Shown: positions 33,776-44,200 of the stretch, one piece after another
Numbering within the stretch: position 1 is the stretch's first letter
Layout of the letters: each line of letters begins with the position of its first letter
Source of the DNA: Hyella patelloides LEGE 07179
Lineage (GTDB): Bacteria; Cyanobacteriota; Cyanobacteriia; Cyanobacteriales; Xenococcaceae
DNA: 46,324 nt
NCBI RefSeq assembly: GCF_900659865.1
Contig: NZ_LR213788.1
Coordinates: forward strand, 1 to 46,324
Reading direction: 5' to 3'
Notes under the pieces: model-generated
What the model was told of the DNA's origin: nothing
The model's input: only the letters and a program-made list of their open reading frames with translations
Databases searched by the model: none
Program-made: the position numbers and the translations under genes

Positions 33776-34813
33776 CTACTTTAGTTGGATACTCTTAGGA
33801 TTTTCTAACATATGCACAGTATCTACAAAGCGAGCAGTCATCGATTGAGAGGAAATAACCAAACTTTGGGTTCTCGCACCACCTTTAAAGAAACGAACAC
33901 CTTCCATCAAAGTACCAGGAGTAATACCACAAGCAGCAAACAAAACAGTTTCACCACTAGCTAGTTCTTCTGCGTTATATACTCTGTCGGGGTCTGTGAT
34001 GCCCATTTCTGTGAGACGAGCCAAGTTTCCTTCTTTACTTTCTCCGATTAAACCAGTTTTGACTACTGCGGGGTCATAAATTAGCTGTCCTTGGAAGTGA
34101 CCACCCAAACAACGCATTGCTGCTGCGGAGATTACTCCTTCAGGTGCTGCACCAATTCCCATCAGAGCATGAATGTTTGACCCTGAGAAAGCACAAGATA
34201 AAGCTGCTGAGACATCACCATCGCTGATTAATCTAACTCTGGCACCTGCGCCACGAATTTCTTTGATCAAGTCCTCATGACGAGAACGATCCATAACTAC
34301 TACGACCAATTCTTCAATAGAACGACTCATGCAGTCAGAAAGAATCTTTAAGTTTTCGGTAGCAGATTTATTAATATCTACATGACCCTTTGCTGCTGGG
34401 GGTGCAGCCAGTTTTTTCATGTAGAAATCTGGTGCAGCAAACAAACCACCTTTTTCAGAGATTGCCAGTACTGCCATCGAACCATTTTGACCGTAAGCAA
34501 CTAAGTTAGTTCCCTCACAAGGATCGACTGCAATATCAATTTGAACTAATTCCTCCGGATTACAGTAATCTGCTGCATCCTCGCGAGTACAAATACCTAC
34601 TTCTTCACCGATGTAAAGCATAGGAGCATCATCCCTTTCCCCTTCACCGATGACAATGCGACCTCGCATATGAATTTTGTTCATCCGCTCGCGCATAGCT
34701 TCTACTGCCACTTCATCAGCAATATCTTTTTCGCCTTTACCCATCCATTTGGAGGATGCAATGGCAGCTTGTTCTACTACCTCAATAATTTCTAATCCGA
34801 GGGTGTTTTCCAC
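33776..34813 (-). CDS. glpX: Class II fructose-1,6-/sedoheptulose-1,7-bisphosphatase
   Basis: 345 residues from a GTG at 34813, matching the cyanobacterial enzyme length. The GTG is chosen because AGGGAGG lies nine bases upstream and cyanobacterial homologues start at this point ([13 protein letters not shown]); an in-frame ATG at 34867 would add 18 unusual residues. The enzyme removes the 1-phosphate of fructose and sedoheptulose bisphosphates in the Calvin cycle. Seen: [52 protein letters not shown], and [15 protein letters not shown], the metal- and substrate-binding segments of GlpX proteins. Confidence 0.96.
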   Translation of the reverse strand: MENTLGLEIIEVVEQAAIASSKWMGKGEKDIADEVAVEAMRERMNKIHMRGRIVIGEGERDDAPMLYIGEEVGICTREDAADYCNPEELVQIDIAVDPCEGTNLVAYGQNGSMAVLAISEKGGLFAAPDFYMKKLAAPPAAKGHVDINKSATENLKILSDCMSRSIEELVVVVMDRSRHEDLIKEIRGAGARVRLISDGDVSAALSCAFSGSNIHALMGIGAAPEGVISAAAMRCLGGHFQGQLIYDPAVVKTGLIGESKEGNLARLTEMGITDPDRVYNAEELASGETVLFAACGITPGTLMEGVRFFKGGARTQSLVISSQSMTARFVDTVHMLENPKSIQLK

Positions 34814-34822
34814 GAAGATTTT

Positions 34823-34829
34823 CCTCCCT
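34823..34829 (-). promoter_or_regulatory. Strong ribosome-binding site deciding the glpX GTG start
   Basis: The minus strand reads AGGGAGG, with nine bases before the GTG at 34813-34811. It lies inside the longer frame from 34867, which argues against that start. Confidence 0.75.
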
Positions 34830-34980
34830 AGTGCATATTTTTCCCTAGTATGGCGAAGCCCACTCAAGTCAAAAGTCTATCAGAGAGCGGTATCCTCTTA
34901 GATATTTATTAAGATTTAATAATAAATATTAGTTTTTTTGTATTACATTAAAAGAGAATCGGGAATGAGCAGCAAAGATT

Positions 34981-36099
34981 TTATCTAGTTCGACGATAAA
35001 AGGGTTTTTTGACTACTTTTGCAGGATAGGTTTTACCTCGGATAGCAATTTCTAATTCTTGTCCTACCTTAGATAAGGATTTTGGCACATAACCAAGAGC
35101 GATCGCTTTTCCCAATGTAGGGGCTAATGTTCCGCTAGTGACAATTCCTACTTGTTCTCCTGCTACCATGATTGGATAATCATGACGGGCAATATGTTTT
35201 CCTTGCATTTCTAAACCCACTAGCCGTCGCGATAATCCTTCGGATTTTTGTTTTTCTAAGACCTCTTTGCCAATAAAGTCTTCTTTGTCCTGAAGATGAA
35301 CTAACCAGCCTAAACCAGCCTCTAAAGGGCTAGTAGTATCATCAATATCTTGTCCATAAAGACACATTGCAGCTTCTAAACGTAAAGTATCCCGCGCACC
35401 CAAACCACAAGGAGTTACCCCTGCTGCTAAAAGGGATTGCCACAACTCTTGACCGACTGATGGCTCAACCATAATTTCTAAGCCATCTTCCCCTGTATAG
35501 CCCGTACGAGCAATAAAAGCAGCTTTACCATCAATAGTTGTTTTGGTATGACCAAAAGCTGGTAAATCGCTAATATTATCTGCCACCAGAGGTTGTAATA
35601 TTTCCACTGCTTTACTACCCTGTACTGCCATTAAAACGCGATCGCCAGATAAGTCTTGAAACTGGATTTCACTATCTGTTAAATGGTTTAAAATCCATGC
35701 TTTGTCTTTATCTTTGGTCGCAGCATTAACAATCAGAAAACCTTCGATCTCTCCTGTGGCAGTTTCTCCTTGGTGGTAAAAAATAATATCATCAATAATT
35801 CCCCCTTGGGGATTGAGTAACACTGTATACTGCGCCTGACCCTTGTTTAAACGGGCTAAATCAGAGGGAACTAATTTTTGTAACTGGGTAATCAAATCTT
35901 TTCCTTGCAACGCAAACTTACCCATGTGAGAAATATCAAACATTCCTACATTAGAGCGCACTGCTTGATGCTCTTGTTTTAATCCTGCAAATTGTACTGG
36001 CATTGACCATCCAGAAAAAGGGACAAAACGGGCTTTTTGTGCCAAAGCTAGGTCATAAAGAGGAGTTTTGAGTAAAGGAGTCTTTGCTGATTCAGCCAT
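34981..36099 (-). CDS. gcvT: Aminomethyltransferase, glycine cleavage T-protein
   Basis: 372 residues, usual for GcvT, which moves the one-carbon unit from the H-protein aminomethyl-lipoyl arm to tetrahydrofolate and releases ammonia. Seen: FVPFSGWSMPVQF, GMFDISHMGKF, the folate-site segment around ARTGYTGEDGLEI, LGARDTLRLEAAMCLYGQDID, and IVTSGTLAPTLGKAIALGYV. In cyanobacteria it works mainly in photorespiratory glycine decarboxylation. GcvH and GcvP genes are not in the window. No glycine-riboswitch-like structure was found upstream. Confidence 0.96.
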   Translation of the reverse strand: MAESAKTPLLKTPLYDLALAQKARFVPFSGWSMPVQFAGLKQEHQAVRSNVGMFDISHMGKFALQGKDLITQLQKLVPSDLARLNKGQAQYTVLLNPQGGIIDDIIFYHQGETATGEIEGFLIVNAATKDKDKAWILNHLTDSEIQFQDLSGDRVLMAVQGSKAVEILQPLVADNISDLPAFGHTKTTIDGKAAFIARTGYTGEDGLEIMVEPSVGQELWQSLLAAGVTPCGLGARDTLRLEAAMCLYGQDIDDTTSPLEAGLGWLVHLQDKEDFIGKEVLEKQKSEGLSRRLVGLEMQGKHIARHDYPIMVAGEQVGIVTSGTLAPTLGKAIALGYVPKSLSKVGQELEIAIRGKTYPAKVVKKPFYRRTR

Positions 36100-36266
36100 A
36101 GGAGTTAATTGTTACTTTTCATTGATTTTATCTTTGTCAAAGTATCAAGGATGAACGATTTTTCTACTTCATTCCTCAATAATTGATTTTTGGTTAAATT
36201 AAGGTTTCTTTAAGATATGCTTTAAAGAAGGTTAAGTTAAATAAAGTTTTATTTGTACAGAATATC

Positions 36267-37016
36267 TTGAGCATTTTTTTGTTGACTCTAGGAAGCTTTA
36301 TCAGTTGGTTGATTAGTACGGTGGCTGGGGGTGGTACTCCTTTTATTATGATTCCTCTAATTGGCTTTTTTTTAGGTTCTGTGGCTATTCCTCCCGTGCT
36401 GACCACAGTAATGCTTTGTGGTCATCCTCAAAGACTGTGGCTTTATTGGAAATATATAGATTGGCGAATTATGGGGTGGTATCTTCCTGGTGCTGTTGTG
36501 GGGGCTGTTTTAGGGGCGATCGCCTATACTAGAATACGGTTAGAATGGTTGCCAATTTTATTAGCAGTATTTTTAATTATTTCTACATTTAGCTATAGTC
36601 CCAATAATCAATCTTTAAAACCAGCTTTTAAAGTCTACCCTTGGTATTTTTTGCCTTCAGGATTTGTCTTTGCTTTTCTCTCTGGTACAATCGGTAGTGC
36701 TGGCCCTTTACTCAACCCTTTGTATATCAATTATGGGTTACTAAAAGAAGATTTAATTGGCACAAAATCAGCCCATTTATTAGTAGTTCATATTGTGAAA
36801 ATCATTACCTACGCTATCTATGGCGCACTCAATCCCATCTATCTTGGTTATGGTTTACTGATGGGATTAGCAGCTTTTCCTGGTAATTGGTTGGGTCAAA
36901 AAATGTTGATGAGAATGAGCGAACAAAATTTTCAAAAATTGTTAGTCAGTTTTGTTTTTTTAACTAGCTTGTTAATTTTTTGGGAGCAAAGAGAACTACT
37001 TGTATCTTGGCATTGA
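36267..37016 (+). CDS. TauE/SafE family membrane permease
   Basis: 249 residues, nearly all hydrophobic, with about seven to eight membrane helices. The first repeat has the family pattern ISTVAGGGTPFIMIPLIGFFLG and the second FLSGTIGSAGPLLNPLYINYG; both place a Gly-rich turn between helices. Family members are exporters or importers of sulfite, sulfoacetate or related organic anions; the substrate is not apparent here. The start is a TTG, since no ATG lies upstream in frame. The stop is followed at once by a modA-like remnant, marking a scarred region. Confidence 0.8.
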   Translation: MSIFLLTLGSFISWLISTVAGGGTPFIMIPLIGFFLGSVAIPPVLTTVMLCGHPQRLWLYWKYIDWRIMGWYLPGAVVGAVLGAIAYTRIRLEWLPILLAVFLIISTFSYSPNNQSLKPAFKVYPWYFLPSGFVFAFLSGTIGSAGPLLNPLYINYGLLKEDLIGTKSAHLLVVHIVKIITYAIYGALNPIYLGYGLLMGLAAFPGNWLGQKMLMRMSEQNFQKLLVSFVFLTSLLIFWEQRELLVSWH

Positions 37017-37035
37017 AATTTTTTGTCTAAATTCG

Positions 37036-37155
37036 ATGAATTATGTAGCCACAGAAAATGCCGATGCGGGTATTGTTTATCTGACTAATAGTGTTAAAAT
37101 AAATGCGATCGCTATACTTCAAAAAAGTCAATTAGCTGTAAGCCATAAGCCATAA
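37036..37155 (+). pseudogene. modA fragment (molybdate-binding protein C-terminal part)
   Basis: MNYVATENADAGIVYLTNSV matches the conserved segment of ModA-type molybdate-binding proteins (typically YVxTGNADAGIVYxTDA), in the right order. It covers about 28 codons, then the frame runs into a heptamer repeat (AGCCATA units, 37141-37157) and stops. Upstream only a few codons are open. It is a relic, not a working gene. Confidence 0.5.
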
Positions 37156-37268
37156 GCGCGATTGCTATAAGCAGGGCTATTTCAACTGAAGCTCAAACTC
37201 CTTTAGGTACGCTTGCTCCCATAATTTGGTCGGGGCATTAACCCAAGCTCAAAAAAGAGTATGAATGG

Positions 37269-38294
37269 TTGAAGTTAACTTATTCTCAGTGCTTACAGCA
37301 GGTTTGTTTGAATCTTGGAACAGCATTCAATAATTTCTTTGAACGTAGGGCTAAATACCCTTGTTTTAAGTCGAAGCATGGCAAGCAGTCAATTCATTAT
37401 CCTCAAAATGTTAAGAGAATAGATGATTGCTTAAGGTTGCCAATGATAGGCGACATTAAAGCAGTTTTTCATCGCTCGATAGAAGGCAAGATTAAGACTG
37501 TAACTGTATCTAAAAATAAATCAAATCAATACTACGCTGCTATTCTTTTTGACAATGGAATAGATAAACCGCAGGTTAATACTGAAGGAAAAGCGATAGG
37601 AATCGATCTTGGCTTGTCTCATTTTGTTATTACTAGCGATGGAAGTAAATTCGATAATCCGAGATGGATTAAAAAGCATGAGCGCAATCTAAAGATTAAG
37701 CAGCAGCAATTATCAAGGAAACAAAAAGGAAGTAATAACAAAAATAAATCAAGATTAAAAGTAGCAAGAATACACAATAAAATAGCTAATTGTCGCTCAG
37801 ATTTCCAACACAAGCTATCTCGCAGGATAGTAAACGAAAACCAAGTGATTGTTGTTGAAAATCTAGCAGTAGCAAATATGGTTAAAAACCATAAGTTGTC
37901 CAAAGCAATATCACAAGTAGGCTGGGGACAATTTTGCACAATGTTAAAGTATAAAGCAGAACAAGAAGGAAAGGTTTATCAAGAAGTAGATAGATTTTTC
38001 CCAAGCTCCAAAACTTGCAATGTTTGTCTTAATCAAGTGGGCAGCTTGCCACTAGAAGTAAGATTTTGGAATTGCGCTAACTGTGGAGCTAAAAATATAG
38101 ATCGCGATCTTAATGCAGCCAAAAATATACGCGATGAAGGACTGCGAATTTTGACGAGCGAACTTGGCGAGGTTTCCTCGCCTAAAGCACGCGCGAGTTT
38201 GACCTCTGGAACAGGGGATCAAGCCTGTCGTCAAACTGTAAGACGTAGCAATAGAGGACGAAAGAAATCTACTACTACGCTGGTTTCTGGGTAG
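37269..38294 (+). pseudogene. tnpB: tnpB (IS200/IS605 type), 5'-truncated
   Basis: 341 codons from a TTG; the frame is open from 37242, and the residues EYEWLK before the TTG fit TnpB, but a stop at 37239-37241 blocks the rest of the normal N-terminus. About 60 residues of the N-terminal part are lost. The nuclease half is intact: Asp in GIDLG (about 112), Glu in VVENLAV (about 197), a Cys4 zinc ribbon (TCNVC and CANC) and the final Asp in DRDLNAAKN (about 280). TnpB is an RNA-guided nuclease encoded with an omega-RNA that overlaps the 3' end. No tnpA gene adjoins it. Loss of the N-terminus probably abolishes function. Confidence 0.8.
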
Positions 38295-38338
38295 GAAGCC
38301 TACATCTGTATGCGTCAGCATCAGTGTAGGTAGTTCAC
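38291..38338 (+). mobile_element. IS200/IS605 right end: hairpin plus TAGTTCAC
   Basis: Immediately after the tnpB stop, CCTACA (38299-38304) pairs with TGTAGG (38325-38330), with an inner stem ATGC/GCAT (38310-38321). Then follows TAGTTCAC. This is the layout of IS200/IS605 right ends, where the hairpin also forms the omega-RNA 3' part and adjoining host DNA serves as guide. GTAGG (38291-38295) can pair with CCTAC instead. Element identity follows from tnpB; exact cleavage site is inferred. Confidence 0.65.
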
Positions 38339-40521
38339 GTAATATTCTCTAAATTCAATCCTGCTTTGATAGAAATATCACTACTATCATCTAAATCGAG
38401 GAACAAAGAAGTTTCATCTGTAACTTTAAACGATAGACCATCTGTCCATTTATCCCAAACATTAAGGTCAAACTCTAGAATTTGATTAGAATTATCCGCA
38501 AACTCTACGAGATCGTTACCTTCAACTTGATATGGGCTGAGGTCTTCAAGAGAATTATCTGCTATGATTCGTCCTGTAAAACGAGAGCCATCTAGATCGC
38601 CCGTAGCTTCTATATGCCAAGTATCATCAGTATTCCAAATAATCAGACCGTAATGTTCAGCAGGATTATAGTCAGGTTGACCAGAGAATGAGGAATTTTG
38701 TGTTAATTCTATTTGACTGTTATTAGTCAAATTATTATTGCCAACATAGTCAACATAATTGGCATTCAAACTAAAGTCACTTGGGGAAATATCCTCAATT
38801 AAAGCCACCATTCCATCATCATAAAAAATACCCGTACCAGATATTTCTTGATTGCTAAACGATCTTGTTGTGTAGTCAGAGGCTTGTCCTTTCAGTTGAA
38901 TAATGTCTTGTTCGGGCTGAAAATCAGTGATAATCGCATTATCGAACCAACGATAGTTGTTGTAAAAGATACTGTTTTCGTCTCCAATAATAAATCTATC
39001 TCGACCGCCTCCACCTTGTATTACGTCTCGACCATTACCACCAAGAAAAATATCATTGCCATCCCCACCAACAAGACTGTTAGTACCATTTCCTCCAATT
39101 AGAGTATCGTTGCCATCCCCACCAAACAGAGTATCGTCATTATTACCACCATCAAGATAGTCATTACCTCCTCTACCTTCTATGGTGTCGTTGCTATTAA
39201 AGCCGACTAAATAGCTGTTTTGATCTCTTCCAACGATAGTATCACTGGAGTTAGTACCGTAAACAATATCTGGAATGCTGCTATCAAAACTGACATCGTT
39301 GATGTTGTCTGGAGTATTATTGGCAAACTGGGAATCTTGAAATGTCACAGATATTTTATTCTTGTTGAAAAATACACCTGCTTCATTGGTTGCGGAATTA
39401 GAATCAAAACTGGTGTTATTAATCTCAATTTTAGAACCCCACAAACCGTTATAAATAGCCCCACCATCAACCGCTTGATTGTTAGCAAAAGTACTGTTAG
39501 AAATCTCGGCAGGAACTTCTCCCAGAATATATAATCCACCGCCAAGGTTAGCAGATTTATTATTGGCGATTGTGGTGTTATCTATTTCCACAAAACCTGA
39601 TGCTCGAATAGCACCACCTTGAGCAATGCCCCTTACATTCTCAATTACTTCGTTATTAATGATTTCACTGTCTTTTATGATGACTTGGTCTTGGTTATAG
39701 CCATAAGCTAAAATCGCCCCTCCTTCTCCCGCAGCACGATTATTTTCAAAGCGACTATTGCGAACGCTAAAAACTCCACCTTCAGTTTCTCTTTCAAGTT
39801 CTCCTTCGTAAAATCTTGGATCGTTGGGAACGCTAGCACCATCTAGATAAATTGCACCACCGCCACCAGGAACCTCTAAGAAGTTCTGATCTGCCCCTAA
39901 AGTAGAATCATTATCCATAAAAAGAGAATCTTCAACAATTAGGTCGCTCGCAGTAACCCTCAAGGCTGCACCACTATAGCCTTTATTATTAGTAAAAATA
40001 CTATTTTTGACTGTCAGACTTCCATAGGCAAATAGACTGATTGCTCCTGCGGAAAATGGTCTATCACTAAAAAGAGTGCCGTCATTGTTATCAAAAGTAC
40101 TATTAGAGACTGTAATGACCGTACCTTCTAGACCGTGTAAAGCTGCTCCTTTGGAGACATGATTGAGAAAGTTAGTATTTTCAATATTAATAGTGCTGTT
40201 TTCTGTAGCCCAAATTGCTCCTCCAACATCTGTTTCATGATAGCTGTCAGCCAAGGTTAAGTTTCGTACTGTCAAGCTTTTGTTTTCTTCAGGCAGCCGA
40301 AAAATATTAGTTTTTTCGCCACCGCTAATAGTCAAACCTGGAGCGTCAGAACCATCGATAGTTAAACTTTTTGGGATGCGAATAAAGTTGTCCAGGGTGA
40401 TGGTTTGATTGGCCAAACTGGAACTAAATTTAATTGTGTCGCCCGATTGTGCTGTTGCAATAGCACTCCTCAGAGAACCATTACCTTCGTTATCATTATT
40501 CGTAACTGTGATGATTGCCAT
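38335..40521 (-). CDS. RTX calcium-binding beta-helix protein, C-terminus cut by IS end
   Basis: 728 residues, no signal peptide, as in type I secreted proteins. Residues 1-420 form a right-handed parallel beta-helix with repeated FxNN...GGAI units (FENNRAAGEGGAI, FANNQAVDGGAI). From about 430 to 510 are RTX nonapeptides (GGDGNDTLIGG and similar), which bind calcium. Residues 616-728 are a domain shared with the divergent gene at 41256. Compared with that copy, this one lacks the final dozen or so residues; its stop codon TGA lies in the GTTCAC end of the IS element. Probably truncated by the insertion. Role likely extracellular: adhesion, matrix or polysaccharide binding. Confidence 0.88.
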   Translation of the reverse strand: MAIITVTNNDNEGNGSLRSAIATAQSGDTIKFSSSLANQTITLDNFIRIPKSLTIDGSDAPGLTISGGEKTNIFRLPEENKSLTVRNLTLADSYHETDVGGAIWATENSTINIENTNFLNHVSKGAALHGLEGTVITVSNSTFDNNDGTLFSDRPFSAGAISLFAYGSLTVKNSIFTNNKGYSGAALRVTASDLIVEDSLFMDNDSTLGADQNFLEVPGGGGAIYLDGASVPNDPRFYEGELERETEGGVFSVRNSRFENNRAAGEGGAILAYGYNQDQVIIKDSEIINNEVIENVRGIAQGGAIRASGFVEIDNTTIANNKSANLGGGLYILGEVPAEISNSTFANNQAVDGGAIYNGLWGSKIEINNTSFDSNSATNEAGVFFNKNKISVTFQDSQFANNTPDNINDVSFDSSIPDIVYGTNSSDTIVGRDQNSYLVGFNSNDTIEGRGGNDYLDGGNNDDTLFGGDGNDTLIGGNGTNSLVGGDGNDIFLGGNGRDVIQGGGGRDRFIIGDENSIFYNNYRWFDNAIITDFQPEQDIIQLKGQASDYTTRSFSNQEISGTGIFYDDGMVALIEDISPSDFSLNANYVDYVGNNNLTNNSQIELTQNSSFSGQPDYNPAEHYGLIIWNTDDTWHIEATGDLDGSRFTGRIIADNSLEDLSPYQVEGNDLVEFADNSNQILEFDLNVWDKWTDGLSFKVTDETSLFLDLDDSSDISIKAGLNLENIT

Positions 40522-40724
40522 AATTGGTTAAATATTTCTTTTTTGTAAAGTTTTCAACCAGTATAGTAAAGATATTGTAAAGTGGCAGTGATAGAAATCA
40601 CTGGTAATTGAATTAAATTTATAAAATGATTGCAGACTAAAAAAACTTCAGTGTTTTTGACTACTTTAAATAATTGGATTGACTGGCAAAAGCACAGTTT
40701 TTGTAGGTAATCAGGAGACTGAAG

Positions 40725-40747
40725 AGCCAAACTTTCTGGCTTTTTTT
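40725..40747 (+). terminator. Rho-independent terminator without an obvious gene
   Basis: AGCCA, loop AACTTTC, TGGCT, then seven T on the plus strand. No plus-strand gene ends nearby, so it might end a small RNA from about 40600-40747 or attenuate the long leader of the FG-GAP gene. Confidence 0.5.
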
Positions 40748-40908
40748 GACCAAGAATTGAATTAAAGTATTGAATTTTATTGAATATTTTCACTTATTGC
40801 TGTTTAGTACCATTTAATCCAGTATCGATACTTTGTGCTCTAAAGAACTAACTTCTTGTCGCGCCGACGTAGAGAGTCGCCACAGCTAAAATAAACTACA
40901 AGCGAACG

Positions 40909-40955
40909 GACATCTCAAGCACCTGGGATTTCCCTAGATGTCTTGTCCTCGACAA
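40909..40955 (+). other. Tandem hairpins in leader of the FG-GAP gene
   Basis: GACATCT (40909-40915) pairs with AGATGTC (40936-40942), enclosing a GGGA/TCCC stem. Directly next, TTGTC/GACAA (40943-40955) makes another. Could be a dispersed repeat or a structured leader. Confidence 0.4.
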
Positions 40956-41255
40956 AGCACAAATATCATGGAGCATCGAGCGTTGAATATTCTATCCTCC
41001 AGACTGCTTGTCAAAAAAGTTTTCTTTTATTGCTCAGTTGGTTTTTCTAACTTCAGAAGACAATATCAAAATATTTATTTTCGGTATTTAAAATAACAAT
41101 GGTTCGGACAATTTTCAATCTGGAGCTTGAAAGCCCTAACCTTACCACATAGACAGAGCTAATAGAGGTAGCTTAAACTTTTATGTTGCCTTATCAGCAA
41201 ACAATTGTCCAGAGTATTGAAACATAAAAACGTTATTAAAAAAGGAACTCTCTAA

Positions 41256-44200
41256 ATGGCTGATAATATTTCTTTTGAAGAGGTTACAAGTATATCGGGT
41301 ATTGATTACAGAGGTGAAAGCTACGGTGGTTCTTGGGGTGATTTTAATGGTGACAATTACCCCGATCTGTATGTAAATAATCATGCAGAGCCTGAAGTTC
41401 TTTATCTCAATCAAGGTGACGGAACTTTTGCTGATATATCTTCTCAGGTATTTTCAGAAGAACTCAGGGAACTTAGAAGAGATGCTCATGGAGTAGCCTG
41501 GGCTGATTTTGACAACGATGGCGACCAAGATTTAATCCAGCTAGTAGGAGGCGGTAGTGGTGTCGGGACTGGTCCTAATCAAATGTATGTTAATGAGGGA
41601 GGAAAACTAGAAGACAGAGCAAGTGAACTGGGAATTGATTATCCTCTGTCGCGAGGAAGAACCCCTCTTTGGCTCGACTTTGACAAAGATGGTTGGCTCG
41701 ATCTTTTTCAGGGGAATATCTCACGACCTGACGGTCAGGCTCCCCCAACAATTTTTCGCCAGACTAATAATGGATTTGAAGATGTTCGAGAGACTACGGA
41801 ATTCGATATATCCAGTAGTGCTTTTGGAATTTTATCCGATCTTTCTGGGGATGGAAACCTAGATTTATTTTTAAGAGGTGATAGTCCGCGAACTATTTAC
41901 GATATGACCTCTATACCCTTTGAAGATATAACTGCTAGTCTTACATCTAGTGGTGGTATTGCCTGGTCTCCAGATATAGTGAGTGGAGACTTCAATGGAG
42001 ACCTAAGATCGGATTTATATTTAACCCGAAACAAGCTACAAAATCCATCAGATTTAGTACAAGATGACTCTGATACTGTTAAAGCAAAAATTGTCTCTCA
42101 AGGAGACCAAAAGGGTGTTCAATTTGATAGCCTTGGAAACCTGACATTTGAAATCGATGATAATGTCTCTGTCAATAACATTTATGTTGGAGCAAGTGGT
42201 TTTAACCCAAATGACTTAAACTTTACCTTGTCATCTGACAATCCTGATGTAGAAGGTATTTTACCCCATACACCTGGAGTAGATCGAGGAATTTATATTG
42301 GTTATGATTCTAATCAACAGCAATGGCAAGTATTGGTATCGAGTCCAGACCAAGAAAACTTCGATCTAAGTGCTCTGATTAATAGTAGCGAAGCGATCTC
42401 TGATTTAACAGCTATCGGCTTCAACCCCGATACTCGACCTCCTGAAGACCAACTGTTGCTCAATACAGATGAAGGACTTGTCGATCAAAGCCAAGAATCA
42501 GGAATTAATAGCATTCCAACTATAGGAAATAGTGTTGTTAGCGGAGACTTAGACAACGATATGGATCTCGATCTTTATATTGTTGCTACTGGTAATGCTG
42601 GAAACCGACCGAATATTCTTTATGAAAATCAGGGTGATGGAACTTTTATTGCCGTTCCCGATGCTGGAGGTGCTGAAGGCACTAACTTGGGAGTCGGCGA
42701 TTCAGTTGTGACTGCTGACTACGATCTCGATGGTTTTCTCGATCTGTTTGTGACCAATGGTAACGAACCTCCAACTTTTACCCAAAATGCTCCTTACCAA
42801 CTTTTTCGCAATCAAGGTAACAGCAATAATTGGCTGGAAATCGACCTAGAAGGTGTTGTCTCAAATCGAGATGGAATTGGCGCACAAGTTTTTGTCACAG
42901 CAGGAGGTGTTACTCAACTACGCGAACAATCTGGGGGGATACATAAAACAGCACAAAATCATCAGCGTCTACATTTTGGACTCGCAGACAATACCCAAGT
43001 AGATGAGATACTAATCAAGTGGACAAATGGTCAAGAACAGAGAATCAATGATGTTTCTGCTAATCAGTTGCTCCACATCATAGAACCTTCTGACTCATTT
43101 GCACCAGGAAAGTCTGCTCGTCAAGATGATTCCGAATCAGGAGTATTTTTGTGGAAAGATACTTTTGATGGTCCTTATAAACTTCGCACCGTCGGCTCTG
43201 AAGAATTAAGTGAGTTCTCAGTGAATCTGATTGCAACTGATGGGGTACAAGATGTAACCCCATTTTCTCTTGAAGCAGGTGATGAGTTAAAAGAAACCGA
43301 ATTTGGTTTCTCTTTAAATTCTCAAATATCTAGTGAACAAGATGGTGTGGAATTTGACCTCGCACCAGGATCGCAAGCTCTTATTTCTATCACTCAAGAT
43401 GGGGTTGCCAATCCTCGTCAACTGCACGTGGGGAGCGAAGGAAATCCTCTTTCTCCTGATGGCTGGATTTTAGATTCAGAAGATTTTCCTCTTCGACCCA
43501 ATTTTACCCCAGGGGAAGACTTAGGACTATTTGTGGGTCAAGGAAGTAGCTCAGAAAACTTAGAATTTCGCTGGAATGGTGATGGCAATTTTCCTCAAAC
43601 TAATTTATCTGTACTCTCATCTGAAGAAGCTGATTTTTCTCCAGTTGGTCTTGAATCAAGCGAGCAACTTACTAACTTCAGCAACAAGATAGCAATTGAA
43701 GGAGGAGTCAGCACTGGAGTGGAAGGTGTTGATGTTACGACGGGGGAGTCAGCTAAGATTGGTTTTGCATATGAGCAGGATAGTCTTGTCCAACCACATC
43801 GAGTTAATCCTAATCTTCAAGATGAAATGCTACAATCTCCAAATGCCTATTGGCTTCCTTTAGCTACTCCTTATGGTCAACCAGAATACGATCCCTCGGA
43901 AGATTCAGGAGTCTTTTTGTGGAAAAGCGATCGAGATTTATGGCGTTTACGGGTAGTAGCAGGAACAGAATCAAACCGCCGTTATGTTGGTTCTATTATC
44001 TCCGATACTCCTGCTACATTTGCCGAAGGTATAAAAACTGAATCTAACGATCTAGTTAATACAAACGATCCATTAAAGATTGATTTTGATCTCAAAGTAT
44101 CACAAGGTTTTCAGGACGGCATAGACTTCAGTTTTTCAGAAGGAGCTAGCTTGACCTTGAATCTAGAAAGTCCTGGGGAGGAAACTGCTGCTTTATTGCA

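Larger units (their letters stand above)
40522..41255. other. 734-bp divergent intergenic region with RNA-like structures
   Basis: No convincing gene. It holds the promoters of the RTX gene (minus) and the FG-GAP gene (plus), an isolated rho-independent terminator at 40725-40747, and a tandem hairpin at 40909-40955. An open frame on the minus strand (40554-40793) lacks coding character. Confidence 0.5.

Noticed and set aside
36100-36266. Possible glycine riboswitch before gcvT
   Set aside because: The spacer is AT-rich and lacks the conserved GG-rich aptamer elements on the minus strand.
37239-38294. tnpB as an intact, active nuclease gene
   Set aside because: Catalytic residues are kept, but the normal N-terminal segment is missing and blocked by a stop codon.
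40554-40793. 79-codon open frame on the minus strand between the RTX and FG-GAP genes
   Set aside because: Composition is not protein-like, it overlaps a terminator hairpin, and no ribosome-binding site is visible.
41181-41414. 77-codon minus-strand frame over the start of the FG-GAP gene
   Set aside because: It is antisense to a gene with a good ribosome-binding site and clear domain motifs.
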